NCBI GenBank assembly: GCA_902474645.1
Contig: CABRWN010000028.1
Coordinates: forward strand, 1 to 16,203
Length of the DNA stretch: 16,203 nt
Reading direction: 5' to 3'
Origin: an uncultured Collinsella sp.
GTDB lineage: Bacteria; Actinomycetota; Coriobacteriia; Coriobacteriales; Coriobacteriaceae
Positions 1 to 6,357 of the stretch are shown piece by piece (within the stretch, counting starts at the first letter, position 1; each line of letters begins with the position of its first letter). Under the pieces are notes generated by a model that made no database searches, had not been told where the DNA came from, and saw only the letters and a program-made list of their open reading frames with translations. The translations under genes were made by a program, and so were the position numbers.

Positions 1-13
1 GCCCCGATCGGTC

Positions 14-98
14 TGGTAGGGGCGGTGGGACTCGAACCCACAATCCTTGCGGCGAGAGATTTTAAGTCTCCTGCGTATGCCAATTCCGCCACGCCCCC
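14..98 (-). tRNA. tRNA-Leu (anticodon UAA)
   Basis: Read on the minus strand this folds into a complete class II tRNA. The 7-bp acceptor stem starts GGGGGCG and is closed by CGCCCCT, followed by discriminator A and an encoded CCA (positions 16-14). The anticodon stem GGAGA/TCTCT holds the loop CTTAAAA, which places anticodon UAA at 64-62. A long variable arm precedes the T arm with its TTCGAGT loop. The long variable arm and the anticodon identify it as the leucine tRNA reading UUA and, by wobble, UUG. The length of 85 nt including CCA is normal. The fold is seen directly, so confidence is high. Confidence 0.96.
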
Positions 99-109
99 GT
101 AAGACTAGA

Positions 110-118
110 AGTCTAGCA
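110..118 (-). promoter_or_regulatory. possible extended -10 promoter of tRNA-Leu
   Basis: The minus strand reads TGC-TAGACT here, an extended -10 box (TGn plus a TATAAT-like hexamer). It would start transcription near 103, about five bases before the mature tRNA end at 98. No good -35 hexamer is visible. It sits in the 31-bp gap after the neighbouring gene, so the tRNA may have its own promoter or be cotranscribed with that gene. Confidence 0.3.
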
Positions 119-129
119 CAAGCCGTCCG

Positions 130-753
130 TTACGCGTTGACAGCCATCGAGTGCCGGCCCGACTTTTCCAAGTACTCGGCAAACTTGGCTTCGTCGCCCT
201 TGTTCTTGTACTGCAGAGCCAGCAGGTATTCCAGGCGGCAGCTCTTGACCTTGTCGTCACCGGCCTCCTTGAGCATGCGCTCCAGCTCGGGAATGTCGTT
301 GTGGCGCTTGAGGATCATCGTGTCGTACATCAGCTGGCATTCGTGTGCGACTGCCTCGGCCTGACCGCCCTCAAAGCCCTTGATTTCGTGCAGCAGCTCC
401 TTGGACTTTTTGCGGTCCTCCTGGCCAACGTAGTAGTTAAAGGCCTTAATCACCAGGTCGACGCGCTGCATCTTGGGCAGATTGAGTCCCAGCAGCAAAT
501 CGAACATCTCGTCGGCGCGCTTGTGGTCCTCGCGCAGCAGATAGGAGTTCAGGCGCAGGTAGTCGCGGTTATAGCGCGGGTACAGCATGCTGGTGAGTTT
601 GCCATCGAGCAAACGATCGAACTCGTCCCACTGCTTGGCAGCCATAAGCTGTTGCAGGCGCTTAAACGTGGTGCGTTTTTTTACGCTAAAGAACACCGAT
701 ATGGCGATACAAATAATGACGACGGCGGTCCAGAGGGTGCGGGAATCGGGCAT
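130..753 (-). CDS. hypothetical membrane-anchored helical-repeat (TPR-like) protein
   Basis: This 207-residue protein has one N-terminal transmembrane segment (about residues 7-24, rich in V, I and F), then a basic stretch (KKRTTFKR) that would keep the rest in the cytoplasm. The remainder is strongly helical with Leu/Tyr-rich segments spaced like degenerate tetratricopeptide repeats (for example around residues 60-115 and 165-200). No catalytic motif is visible. The ATG at 753 follows an AGGA ribosome-binding site eight bases upstream. The gene lies just upstream of tRNA-Leu on the same strand. It could be an adaptor or scaffold, but that is only inferred from the fold; the family was not recognised by name. 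Confidence 0.85.
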   Translation of the reverse strand: MPDSRTLWTAVVIICIAISVFFSVKKRTTFKRLQQLMAAKQWDEFDRLLDGKLTSMLYPRYNRDYLRLNSYLLREDHKRADEMFDLLLGLNLPKMQRVDLVIKAFNYYVGQEDRKKSKELLHEIKGFEGGQAEAVAHECQLMYDTMILKRHNDIPELERMLKEAGDDKVKSCRLEYLLALQYKNKGDEAKFAEYLEKSGRHSMAVNA

Positions 754-808
754 ATTAGGGTCCTTAGTCGCTCATAAAGCGAGCGGTATGACAACATGTA
801 CTCGATGT

Positions 809-814
809 ATTATA
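809..814 (-). promoter_or_regulatory. -10 box for the minus-strand helical-repeat gene
   Basis: The minus strand reads TATAAT, a perfect -10 hexamer. It would start transcription near 801 and give a leader of about 48 nt before the ATG at 753. No convincing -35 was found at 16-18 bp. The gap 754-916 holds this and the upstream region of the plus-strand PTS gene, for which only a weak TACACT (877-882) is visible. Confidence 0.38.
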
Positions 815-916
815 CGCAGTGCGCAGGCAAACTGGCATAAAAGCGCATCGAGGCCGAGCGCCATCGCTCGCTGCGGTACACTTACCTAAAGTAAACCACG
901 AAGGGAGACATTACCT

Positions 917-1204
917 ATGAAGAAGATTGTTTTGGCTTGCGGTGCTGGCGCTGCTACTTCCACGCTCGTTGCCCAGAAGGTCGCCACCATGCTCGACGCC
1001 AACGGTTACGCCGACAAGTACGAGATCGTGCAGTGTGCCATCTCCGAGGCCAAGGACGTTTGCGACGAGGGCGCCGATCTGCTGATCGCCACCACCGTTG
1101 CCCCCGAGGGCCTTACCTGCCCGTACGTGAGCGGCGTGCCCTTCATGACCGGCATGAACCGCGTCGCTGCCGAGAAGGCCGTTCTTGACGTCATGGCTCA
1201 GTAG
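917..1204 (+). CDS. PTS IIB component, galactitol/lactose-type (orphan)
   Basis: This 95-residue protein has the form of a stand-alone PTS EIIB domain: MKKIVLACGAGAATST at the N-terminus, with the phospho-accepting Cys8 in the CGAGAATST loop. In this family the cysteine takes phosphate from EIIA and passes it to the sugar in the EIIC permease. Length and start match GatB-like and SgcB-like proteins. A strong AAGGGAG site precedes the ATG. No IIA or IIC gene lies in the window, so the partner is either elsewhere or absent and the protein may have a regulatory role. The next gene starts 11 bp after the stop, so the two are very probably cotranscribed. The IIB identity is clear; the substrate is not. 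Confidence 0.9.
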   Translation: MKKIVLACGAGAATSTLVAQKVATMLDANGYADKYEIVQCAISEAKDVCDEGADLLIATTVAPEGLTCPYVSGVPFMTGMNRVAAEKAVLDVMAQ

Positions 1205-1215
1205 GCGCTGACTGC

Positions 1216-1590
1216 ATGAGTGAGCAGAACGCCAATCCGGTCGAGCTCTTTGGCATGCGCGTTGCCCATGTGGGCATTAACGCCACCGACCCGGCAGACG
1301 CCCTGGAGATCGCGGAGCTGTTCTCGACGATGATGGGTCTGCCCGTTATCGAGACCCCGGTTTCGTACTTTAACGATTCGCTGGTCGAGATCATGAAGCA
1401 GAACGGGCGTGGCGCCAAGGGCCACATCGGCTTTGCCGTCAATGACATTGACGCAGCAGAGAAGTGGTTCGTCGAGCGCGGGCTCGAGGTCAACGAGGAG
1501 TCGCGCGTGCTGCTGCCCGACGGCGGCACCAAGCTCGTGTACTTTAAGCGCGAGTTCGCCGGCTTCGCCGTGCACCTGTGCCGCGAGTAG
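1216..1590 (+). CDS. VOC-family protein resembling the C-terminal domain of KDPG/KHG aldolases
   Basis: This 124-residue single-domain protein has the paired beta-alpha-beta-beta-beta pattern of the vicinal oxygen chelate (glyoxalase) superfamily. VAHVGINATDPADALEIAEL opens module one and GHIGFAVNDIDAAEKWF opens module two. From memory, the segments VAHVGIN, LVEIMK, GHIGFAVNDID and GFAVHL closely match the VOC domain fused to the C-terminus of some Firmicutes Eda-type KDPG/KHG aldolases. No aldolase domain precedes it here. The IIB gene ends 11 bp upstream, and a weak TAGGCG site lies inside its stop region, suggesting translational coupling. A role in handling a keto-sugar acid made by the linked PTS route is inference. 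It could also be a generic VOC enzyme. Confidence 0.85.
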   Translation: MSEQNANPVELFGMRVAHVGINATDPADALEIAELFSTMMGLPVIETPVSYFNDSLVEIMKQNGRGAKGHIGFAVNDIDAAEKWFVERGLEVNEESRVLLPDGGTKLVYFKREFAGFAVHLCRE

Positions 1591-1612
1591 CGCACAAGCT
1601 GCCATAGCTAGC

Positions 1613-1650
1613 AAAAAGGGATAGGGCCGCGTGGCCCTATCCCTTTATTT
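1613..1650. terminator. bidirectional intrinsic terminator
   Basis: A perfect 14-bp stem (AAAGGGATAGGGCC at 1615-1628 with its complement at 1633-1646) closes a 4-nt GCGT loop. An A-run lies on the left and TTTATTT on the right. It sits between the convergent VOC gene (ends 1590) and histidine kinase gene (ends 1666), so it can stop transcription from both sides. Confidence 0.93.
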
Positions 1651-1665
1651 ATGCCGAGGGGCTTC

Positions 1666-2961
1666 CTACCGCGGCAGGCGAATCGTAAAGCGGCTGCCGA
1701 CGCCCTCGACTGAGGTCACACCGATGACGCCGCCGTGGCTATCGACGATCCACTTGGCGATGGCGAGCCCCAGGCCCGAGCCCTGCGCGCCGGCATCGCG
1801 TGCGTTGTCGGCACGGTAGAACCGCTCGAACGCGTGAGCTGCGGATTCCTGGTTCATGCCGATGCCCTCGTCTTCAACGGCTATGTCGATTGTGCCCGTG
1901 CCCGCATCGGGTGTTATGCCAAATGTGACGGTCGTTCCCGCGTCCGAATACTTGGCAGCGTTTTGCACGATCACGCGCAGAGCCTGCTTTACGAGCGCCA
2001 CGTCGACGGGCGCGTCGCAGCGCGGGTCGCTGACAAGCGCAGCGTCAAAAGCCAGCCGATATGTGTGCCCGGCATCAATCATCTGCGATTCTTCGCATAC
2101 CTCGGCGACCAGTGCGGCCAGGTTGGTATGTGCGCGCCGCAGGACCGTGCGGCCGGCATCACCGCGTGCCAAAAACAGCAGTTGTTCCACGAGCTCCTGC
2201 ATATGCTCGCTTTCGGCCTTGAGTGAGGCGATGGACTCCGCCAGTACGTCCGGGTCGTCTTTGCCCCAGCGGTCGAGCATGTTTACGTAGCCCTGAATCA
2301 CCGCGATGGGCGTGCGCAGTTCGTGACTCGCGTCGTTGACAAAGCGCATCTGCTGCAGCTTGGCCTCTTGCATCTGGCGCAGCAGGCGGTTGAGTGCGAC
2401 CTCGATGCTCGCCAGGTCGGCGTCGCCGGTGGTGACGCTCGGCGAGTCGACGCTTGCGCGCTCGATGGCCTGCTCCAGCGTTTCCATCTTGCCACCGGAG
2501 AGCTGCATACGGCCGAGCTCGTCCACGCGCAGGGCCAGGTCGTTGAGCGGTGCCATGGTGCGGCGCACGCGGCGGGCGCCGCCGAGCATGTTGAGCACGC
2601 TGATGACCTGCCAACCCGTAACGACAAGGTAGAGAGGCCATAGCGCGACGAGGTCCTGTGCGAGGGGGAAAGTCTTGGTGGTACGCGCAAGCTCGACGGT
2701 ATAGGTGAGCGTTGTCAGGTTCCAGCCGCGTGCGGGCGTCAGCGACATGCCGTGAACGGTGGCGCCGGGAATCCATCCCGCGGTAAACGAGCCGTCGGGC
2801 AGCGTCTGGTTGTATCCATAGACGAGGATTGCCGCCGCAATCACCATCAGCAGCAGATCGAGCCAGACGTAGTTCATTAGGCGGCGCCACATATAGCCCC
2901 AGTTGATGGCGCGGGCGATGGAGGTGACGCGCTTGGCCTCGGCGTTACGCACGGCAGACAT
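1666..2961 (-). CDS. sensor histidine kinase (ArlS-like, two-component)
   Basis: This 431-residue kinase has two transmembrane segments (about 31-50 and 103-125) around a short extracytoplasmic loop of about 50 residues. A HAMP-like linker follows (about 127-200). The HisKA motif NDASHELRTP carries the phospho-accepting His213. The ATPase domain has N-box Asn334, G1 DEGIG (364-368), F-box FERFYR (378-383) and G2 GSGLGLA (394-400). The reading frame stays open far upstream, but that part overlies the regulator gene in another frame and is not plausible protein. The ATG at 2961 overlaps the regulator's end by 17 bp, with GGGGTGGG just upstream; a later ATG at 2892 is possible. It should phosphorylate the regulator encoded upstream in the operon; the signal is unknown. 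Confidence 0.93.
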   Translation of the reverse strand: MSAVRNAEAKRVTSIARAINWGYMWRRLMNYVWLDLLLMVIAAAILVYGYNQTLPDGSFTAGWIPGATVHGMSLTPARGWNLTTLTYTVELARTTKTFPLAQDLVALWPLYLVVTGWQVISVLNMLGGARRVRRTMAPLNDLALRVDELGRMQLSGGKMETLEQAIERASVDSPSVTTGDADLASIEVALNRLLRQMQEAKLQQMRFVNDASHELRTPIAVIQGYVNMLDRWGKDDPDVLAESIASLKAESEHMQELVEQLLFLARGDAGRTVLRRAHTNLAALVAEVCEESQMIDAGHTYRLAFDAALVSDPRCDAPVDVALVKQALRVIVQNAAKYSDAGTTVTFGITPDAGTGTIDIAVEDEGIGMNQESAAHAFERFYRADNARDAGAQGSGLGLAIAKWIVDSHGGVIGVTSVEGVGSRFTIRLPR

Positions 2962-3715
2962 AGCCCACCCCGCGCACGGTCTGGATGATGCGGGCGCCGC
3001 CGGCGTCCTCGATCTTGGCGCGCAGGTGCGCGATGTGTACGTCGACGTTGTTGGTGTCGCCCACGTATTCATAGCCCAGCGCTTCGTGCGCGATGCGCTC
3101 GCGCGTGAGCACGGTCTCGGCATGAGCCATAAGCAGGGCGAGGACGTCGAACTCACGGGCCGTGAGCGCGATGGGCGAGCGGCCGACCGTGACTTCGCGG
3201 CGGTCGGGGTCGAGCGCGACCGAACCCACGGTGAGCGCGGCGGGGGAGGGCGCGGCGGAGGGCTTGGCAGAGTCACCAGCCGGGGGTACCGCAGCGGCAC
3301 CCGTAGCGCCCTCCCCGGCCCCAACGCCGCCAACGCCCGAAGCCGCCCGCACGGCCTCCGAGCGCTTCAGCGCCACGCGGATCCGGGCGAACAGTTCCTC
3401 AATCGCAAATGGCTTGGTCAGGTAATCGTCGGCGCCGGCATCGAGCCCGGCAACCTTGTCCATCACGGCATCGCGCGCGGTAACCATAATCACCGGCACA
3501 TCCTTGTGCTTGCGGACGCGTCGCAGGACCTCCATGCCGTTGAGCTGCGGCAACAGCACATCGAGCAGAATCAGATCGTAGTCGCGCTCCAGCGCCAGGT
3601 CCACGGCGGTGCGGCCGTCGGCGGCGTGCTCTACCTGGTAGCCCTCGTGCTCCAGCTCGAGCGTCACAAAGCGGGCGATTTTCTCCTCGTCCTCTACGAT
3701 CAGGATCCGTGCCAT
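2945..3715 (-). CDS. OmpR/PhoB-family response regulator with long Ala/Gly/Pro linker
   Basis: The protein has 256 residues. The receiver domain (1-118) has acidic residues E8/D9, phospho-acceptor Asp52 (LLDVLLP), Thr79 and Lys101 (TKPF). A winged-helix DNA-binding domain occupies about 161-256, ending in the typical TVRGVGY motif. Between them lies an unusually long linker of about 40 residues (about 120-160) built almost only of A, G, P, S, V and E; typical family members are about 225-240 residues. The sensor kinase overlaps its stop by 17 bp and the DUF4342 gene ends 18 bp upstream, so the three form one operon. The ATG at 3715 has a GGGGG-type ribosome-binding site. Confidence 0.95.
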   Translation of the reverse strand: MARILIVEDEEKIARFVTLELEHEGYQVEHAADGRTAVDLALERDYDLILLDVLLPQLNGMEVLRRVRKHKDVPVIMVTARDAVMDKVAGLDAGADDYLTKPFAIEELFARIRVALKRSEAVRAASGVGGVGAGEGATGAAAVPPAGDSAKPSAAPSPAALTVGSVALDPDRREVTVGRSPIALTAREFDVLALLMAHAETVLTRERIAHEALGYEYVGDTNNVDVHIAHLRAKIEDAGGARIIQTVRGVGYVCRA

Positions 3716-3733
3716 GCGTGCCCCCGTCTGCGA

Positions 3734-4276
3734 TTACTTGTCGTCGTTGAGATTTTGCTTGATGTCGTCCGCGGCATCGGCAGCGTGATTCATAAGGTTG
3801 TTGATGCTGCCGGGTACGTCGCCGTCGCTATCGATGCGGTAACGCATGCCAAAGAACAGGCCAATCAGCATCAGCCATATCGTGGCGCCCCAGGCAAACA
3901 GCGCGACGATGGGGATCAGGATGGGAATGTTGAGGATGATCGCGTCGCGGCGCGTGGCGATAAACTTGGTGTCCAGGCTCAGGCGGAAGAGCTTTTTGAG
4001 GTACTCCCACACGCTGTTCATCTTCTTGGAGAAGTCGGTCTTTTCGCTCGACTTCTCGTAGGCGGCCTGCGCGGCGACCATCTCGGCTGAGGGCTCATCG
4101 ACTGGCGCGGACTCGGTGGCGGCGTGCGCCGACGTGGTCTGCGTCTTGCCCTGCGACTCGAGCCAAATGATGGCATCAAAAACGTTGCCGTCGGCAGCGT
4201 CGAGCGCGGCCTTGGCATCGGTGTAGCTCACGTTGCACTTGGTGCGGATGGTTTCAACTTTTTCGAGGTCGTCCAT
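3734..4276 (-). CDS. DUF4342 membrane protein with N-terminal UBA/TS-N-like domain
   Basis: The 180-residue protein opens with a three-helix UBA/TS-N-like domain (about 3-44: VETIRTKCNVSYTDAKAAL and the following DGNVFDAIIWLES), a fold also found at the N-terminus of EF-Ts. A polar Ala/Glu-rich linker follows (45-85). The DUF4342 core comes next, with a hydrophobic stretch at about 112-144 that may span the membrane as a hairpin. The tail is acidic. An AAAGGA site six bases upstream supports the ATG at 4276. It is the first gene of the operon with the regulator and kinase, so it may be an accessory or target of that system; this is inferred from position only, since the biochemical function of DUF4342 is not known to me. 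Confidence 0.88.
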   Translation of the reverse strand: MDDLEKVETIRTKCNVSYTDAKAALDAADGNVFDAIIWLESQGKTQTTSAHAATESAPVDEPSAEMVAAQAAYEKSSEKTDFSKKMNSVWEYLKKLFRLSLDTKFIATRRDAIILNIPILIPIVALFAWGATIWLMLIGLFFGMRYRIDSDGDVPGSINNLMNHAADAADDIKQNLNDDK

Positions 4277-4380
4277 GACCTGTCCTTTCGTTCGATGGGC
4301 GCGACGCCGGGCGATCTGCCCGGGCGCGAGCGTTGCGTTCGGCGGCCTGCGTGGCGCCGCCCTTGGTCGAACTCTATAGT
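4277..4380 (-). promoter_or_regulatory. leader and possible promoter of the DUF4342-regulator-kinase operon
   Basis: The minus strand carries TATAGA at 4378-4373 as a possible -10, with no clear -35. It would give a GC-rich leader of about 90 nt. The leader contains a hairpin, CCGGGC/GCCCGG (4307-4312 with 4318-4323), around a 5-nt loop, then the AAAGGA ribosome-binding site at 4283-4288. A regulatory role for the hairpin is not shown. Confidence 0.3.
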
Positions 4381-4862
4381 GCAGGTTATTGATTAAGCGA
4401 TTCTTGAGCCAAGATTAATGTTGGATGAGTTTTTGCGCGGCGGTGGGGAAGTATTAGACCTCGATAGCGGGGGATGGTGAGCCGATGACAAGCCGGCGGC
4501 AGAAATGGGATAAGCAAGGCGAACGGATCATATGGATCAAAATCGCGTTGCAAAAGTATGAGTTTCACATATGGATGTTGTTGGGTGCGTGGGCCGCTGC
4601 GTGGCAGCCATGGAAGGATCTTAATATTACTTAGGCATGCGGCATTTGATGCCAGTCCTAATTGAAAGGCCAAGGGTAAATGGCTCCATGGGCAAGTGAT
4701 TCTGTTTGCTAATGACCGAAAGCGCCAATCCGTCATGTTGATTAAGGTTTCTGTTTGCTTGCATGGTTCGCTAACTGCTAAAAGGTTGGCCGATTGACTG
4801 TTTATGGCATCGTTAGTCGTCGGTGTTTTATAACATTAATTTAAAATAGCCGCAGTGGCTAA
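4381..4862. other. gene-poor, AT-richer intergenic stretch
   Basis: Base composition changes visibly here: the GC-rich text of the kinase operon gives way to sequence with many A/T runs, and this continues through the next two genes. No convincing long gene is present on either strand; the minus-strand frame open across 4386-4736 has no recognisable protein character. A 49-codon frame at 4485-4634 is listed separately. Just before the next gene lie TTGACT (4794-4799) and TATAAC (4829-4834), but their 29-bp spacing is too long for one promoter. The stretch may be the edge of a transferred segment. Confidence 0.5.
4485..4634 (+). CDS. possible short ORF, tryptophan-rich (49 aa)
   Basis: An ATG at 4485, preceded by G-rich sequence (GGGGGATGGTGAG) that could act as a ribosome-binding site, opens a 49-codon frame ending in TAG at 4632. 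The peptide starts MTSRRQKWDKQGER, is basic at the N-terminus, has six tryptophans (8, 17, 30, 36, 40, 43) and contains a hydrophobic stretch at about 28-40. It could be a small membrane peptide or leftover coding sequence. It could equally be chance, since TGG-rich DNA gives tryptophans easily. No family is recognised. Confidence 0.18.
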   Translation: MTSRRQKWDKQGERIIWIKIALQKYEFHIWMLLGAWAAAWQPWKDLNIT

Positions 4863-4886
4863 ATGAATATAGACAAAGGACTATCA

Positions 4887-5408
4887 ATGGAGTGCAACTG
4901 GATTTACTTCCCATTAAACGGTCGTCCGCCGCAGCCGTTAATGGACGTTGTAAAAGCTGTAAATAAAAATATTGAGCAGATTCGTTCTGATAAAAACAGT
5001 GAGCACAGCGATAGTGTGCTCCGAATTTTGGCGTTCGATTTGAAGCGATTTGGTTTCAATGTTGAGGCGGGGAAAAAGAAAAACGAGAAACTATCGATGC
5101 CAGTGTTGTATGGGGAGAAAGGCTTAATTGATAAAGCTTTTGAGGTCGATGCCGTCCATAGGGACACTAACACGATAGTGGAGATTGAGGCCGGGCGCGC
5201 TGTCGCGAACAACCAGTTTCTGAAGGATTTTTTTGAAGCGTGCATGATACAGGATGCAGCATATCTTTGTGTAGTCGTTCGTAATGTGTACAAGAGTGGT
5301 AACAACTCAAGCAGAGACTACGAAAAGGTCGTAACTTTTTTCAAAACATTGTATGCAAGCGGGCGCATGCCTGTTCCGTTAAAAGGCATTATGGTTATCG
5401 GGTACTAA
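4887..5408 (+). CDS. PD-(D/E)XK nuclease-like protein (restriction endonuclease-like)
   Basis: This 173-residue protein is tentatively assigned to the PD-(D/E)XK fold. Counted from the ATG at 4887, an alpha-rich N-terminal half includes SVLRILAFDLKRFGF (about 43-57). The candidate core follows: FEVDAVHRDTNTIVEIEAGR (85-104), with Asp88, Glu99 and Glu101 as D-x10-E-x-E. The usual Lys of E-x-K is replaced by Glu. After it come NNQFLKDFFEA and a strand AYLCVVVRN. An ATG at 4863 is in frame, but only 4887 has a proper site (AAAGGA at 4875-4880, six bases before), so the shorter form was chosen. The gene is clearly AT-richer than its surroundings, suggesting transfer. No methyltransferase is adjacent, so a classical restriction system is not supported. 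Function is uncertain; an orphan defence nuclease is one option. Confidence 0.78.
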   Translation: MECNWIYFPLNGRPPQPLMDVVKAVNKNIEQIRSDKNSEHSDSVLRILAFDLKRFGFNVEAGKKKNEKLSMPVLYGEKGLIDKAFEVDAVHRDTNTIVEIEAGRAVANNQFLKDFFEACMIQDAAYLCVVVRNVYKSGNNSSRDYEKVVTFFKTLYASGRMPVPLKGIMVIGY

Positions 5409-5432
5409 CTGCAGTGGTTCTTTCGGTTTTGG

Positions 5433-5454
5433 AATAGTTCCGCGTGTAACTATT
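5433..5454. terminator. weak hairpin between convergent genes
   Basis: A 7-bp stem AATAGTT/AACTATT (5433-5439 and 5448-5454) with an 8-nt loop lies 25 bp after the nuclease-like gene. The T-run after it is poor (TTTGTGTG). A second small palindrome, TGTGCC-G-GGCACA, follows at 5457-5469. Either might end transcription of the nuclease-like gene. The rest of 5409-5561 shows nothing clear. Confidence 0.3.
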
Positions 5455-5561
5455 TGTGTGCCGGGCACATGGTGACTTGGGCAGCGGCTCGGACTCAGCG
5501 GATGCGAACAGCATGTATGCGGCAAGGTTTTCAAATTGTTTTAGAGGAAAATCTCTGCTGT

Positions 5562-5873
5562 TCAGTCAGCATTCGGCACCCTTCCCAACGCACGTATGAT
5601 TAGCTTTTGAGACTGCTTTTGTTCTCTGATGGCGGCCGCAAGAGCCCTTCGACGTTCGATTTTGGCTTGCAGCTCATCAACCTCTGTAGCAGGCACATAG
5701 TCACTTTTGACCTTGTCGCCGACTCGATAGTTGAGATAGCAGTATTCGTGGCCCTTTATGTTTCGCATGCGGATGCTGCCCTTTGGAAGGAGACCGATTT
5801 CCTGCTCCATGAGGCCCAAGAGGCGGTTCGAGCGTGCATATTCCTCTTCTAGGACATCTTCTAAGACGGGCAC
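5562..5873 (-). CDS. small coiled-coil protein of unknown function (DUF6788-like)
   Basis: The frame is open from a TTG at 5918, but a strong ribosome-binding site (GGAAGGGAGG) sits just before a GTG at 5873, so a 103-residue product starting VPVLEDVLEEEYAR (with Met for Val) is preferred. It has a short conserved core, LPKGSIRMRNIKGHEYCYLNYR, that seems to form two beta-strands and resembles small gut-bacterial proteins with LPKGS and YYYLQYR-type motifs (DUF6788-like, from memory). A charged helix follows (about 65-93), likely a coiled coil. Such proteins are often found beside nucleotidyltransferase toxins, but none is present here. The promoter carries a perfect 12-bp inverted repeat, which suggests autoregulation or control by a repressor. 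Confidence 0.75.
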   Translation of the reverse strand: MPVLEDVLEEEYARSNRLLGLMEQEIGLLPKGSIRMRNIKGHEYCYLNYRVGDKVKSDYVPATEVDELQAKIERRRALAAAIREQKQSQKLIIRALGRVPNAD

Positions 5874-5891
5874 GGAGCCTCCCTTCCGAGT

Positions 5892-5935
5892 AGTTACCCT
5901 ACATTTTATCAAATTCAATAATTTGTAGGGTAACT
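5892..5935 (-). promoter_or_regulatory. operator-like perfect 12-bp inverted repeat at the promoter
   Basis: AGTTACCCTACA (5892-5903) and its exact complement (5924-5935) flank 20 bp of AT-rich DNA. On the minus strand the enclosed segment contains TAAAAT at 5907-5902, a plausible -10 overlapping the downstream arm, while the other arm covers the -35 zone. A dimeric repressor binding both arms would block transcription of the small coiled-coil gene. The repeat is certain; its regulatory role is inferred. Confidence 0.6.
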
Positions 5936-6032
5936 CAAACGTGTCCGCACGGCATGGGACACTTAACCTGCCGTCCTGCTCTGCCGCGACGGCACGTACC
6001 TGAACAACGACCCTCTAAGGAGTTCGATATCG

Positions 6033-6272
6033 ATGAGTGACAACACCAGGCGTCTCGCAAAGAGGTGCGTCAAGGACGCGGGGCCGTGTCTTGCGCTGTG
6101 CGTGGCCGGCGCAGCGGTCGTGCTGCTGGCTGTTCTGGGGCCATTCGACGTGCTCCGAAGTGCCAGTTCTCTGCACGTTTGCATGGCTCTTGCCGGCGCC
6201 ATGATGACCGGCGGCCTGCTAGATCTGGTTTTTTGGGTGCTCGACCCGTTTGGATGGAAGAACGAGGGGTAG
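6033..6272 (+). CDS. small two-helix membrane protein, unknown
   Basis: This 79-residue protein has a basic N-terminus (MSDNTRRLAKR) and two hydrophobic segments (about 17-38 and 48-70), with a short polar tail rich in W, K and E. Both ends are predicted to be cytoplasmic. A TAAGGAG site about ten bases upstream supports the ATG at 6033. No family is recognised. The phosphoesterase gene begins 85 bp downstream on the same strand, so the two may share a transcript. A direct repeat, GGATGGAAG, occurs at 6252-6260 (inside the gene end) and 6281-6289 (after it), with no evident meaning. Confidence 0.7.
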   Translation: MSDNTRRLAKRCVKDAGPCLALCVAGAAVVLLAVLGPFDVLRSASSLHVCMALAGAMMTGGLLDLVFWVLDPFGWKNEG

Positions 6273-6357
6273 GTCCTAAAGGATGGAAGGGCTGGAACGG
6301 TTGGCTTAGTGATCGTGCTGAATGTGGGCTAGCGACTTACAGGGAAGTGGTAATCCG

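Noticed and set aside
2962..3333. Upstream extension of the histidine kinase frame
   Set aside because: This stretch is the out-of-frame reading of the response regulator gene (Arg/Pro/Ser-rich); the kinase is better started at 2961.
2903..4090. Long plus-strand frame (395 codons) opposite the two-component operon
   Set aside because: It is antisense to well-supported genes, its protein lacks any domain character, and long antisense frames are expected in GC-rich coding DNA.
4386..4736. 116-codon minus-strand frame in the gene-poor stretch
   Set aside because: There is no good ribosome-binding site, no recognisable domain and an irregular composition.
4794..4834. TTGACT and TATAAC as a promoter for the nuclease-like gene
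   Set aside because: The 29-bp spacing is far outside the 16-18 bp range for a sigma-70 promoter.
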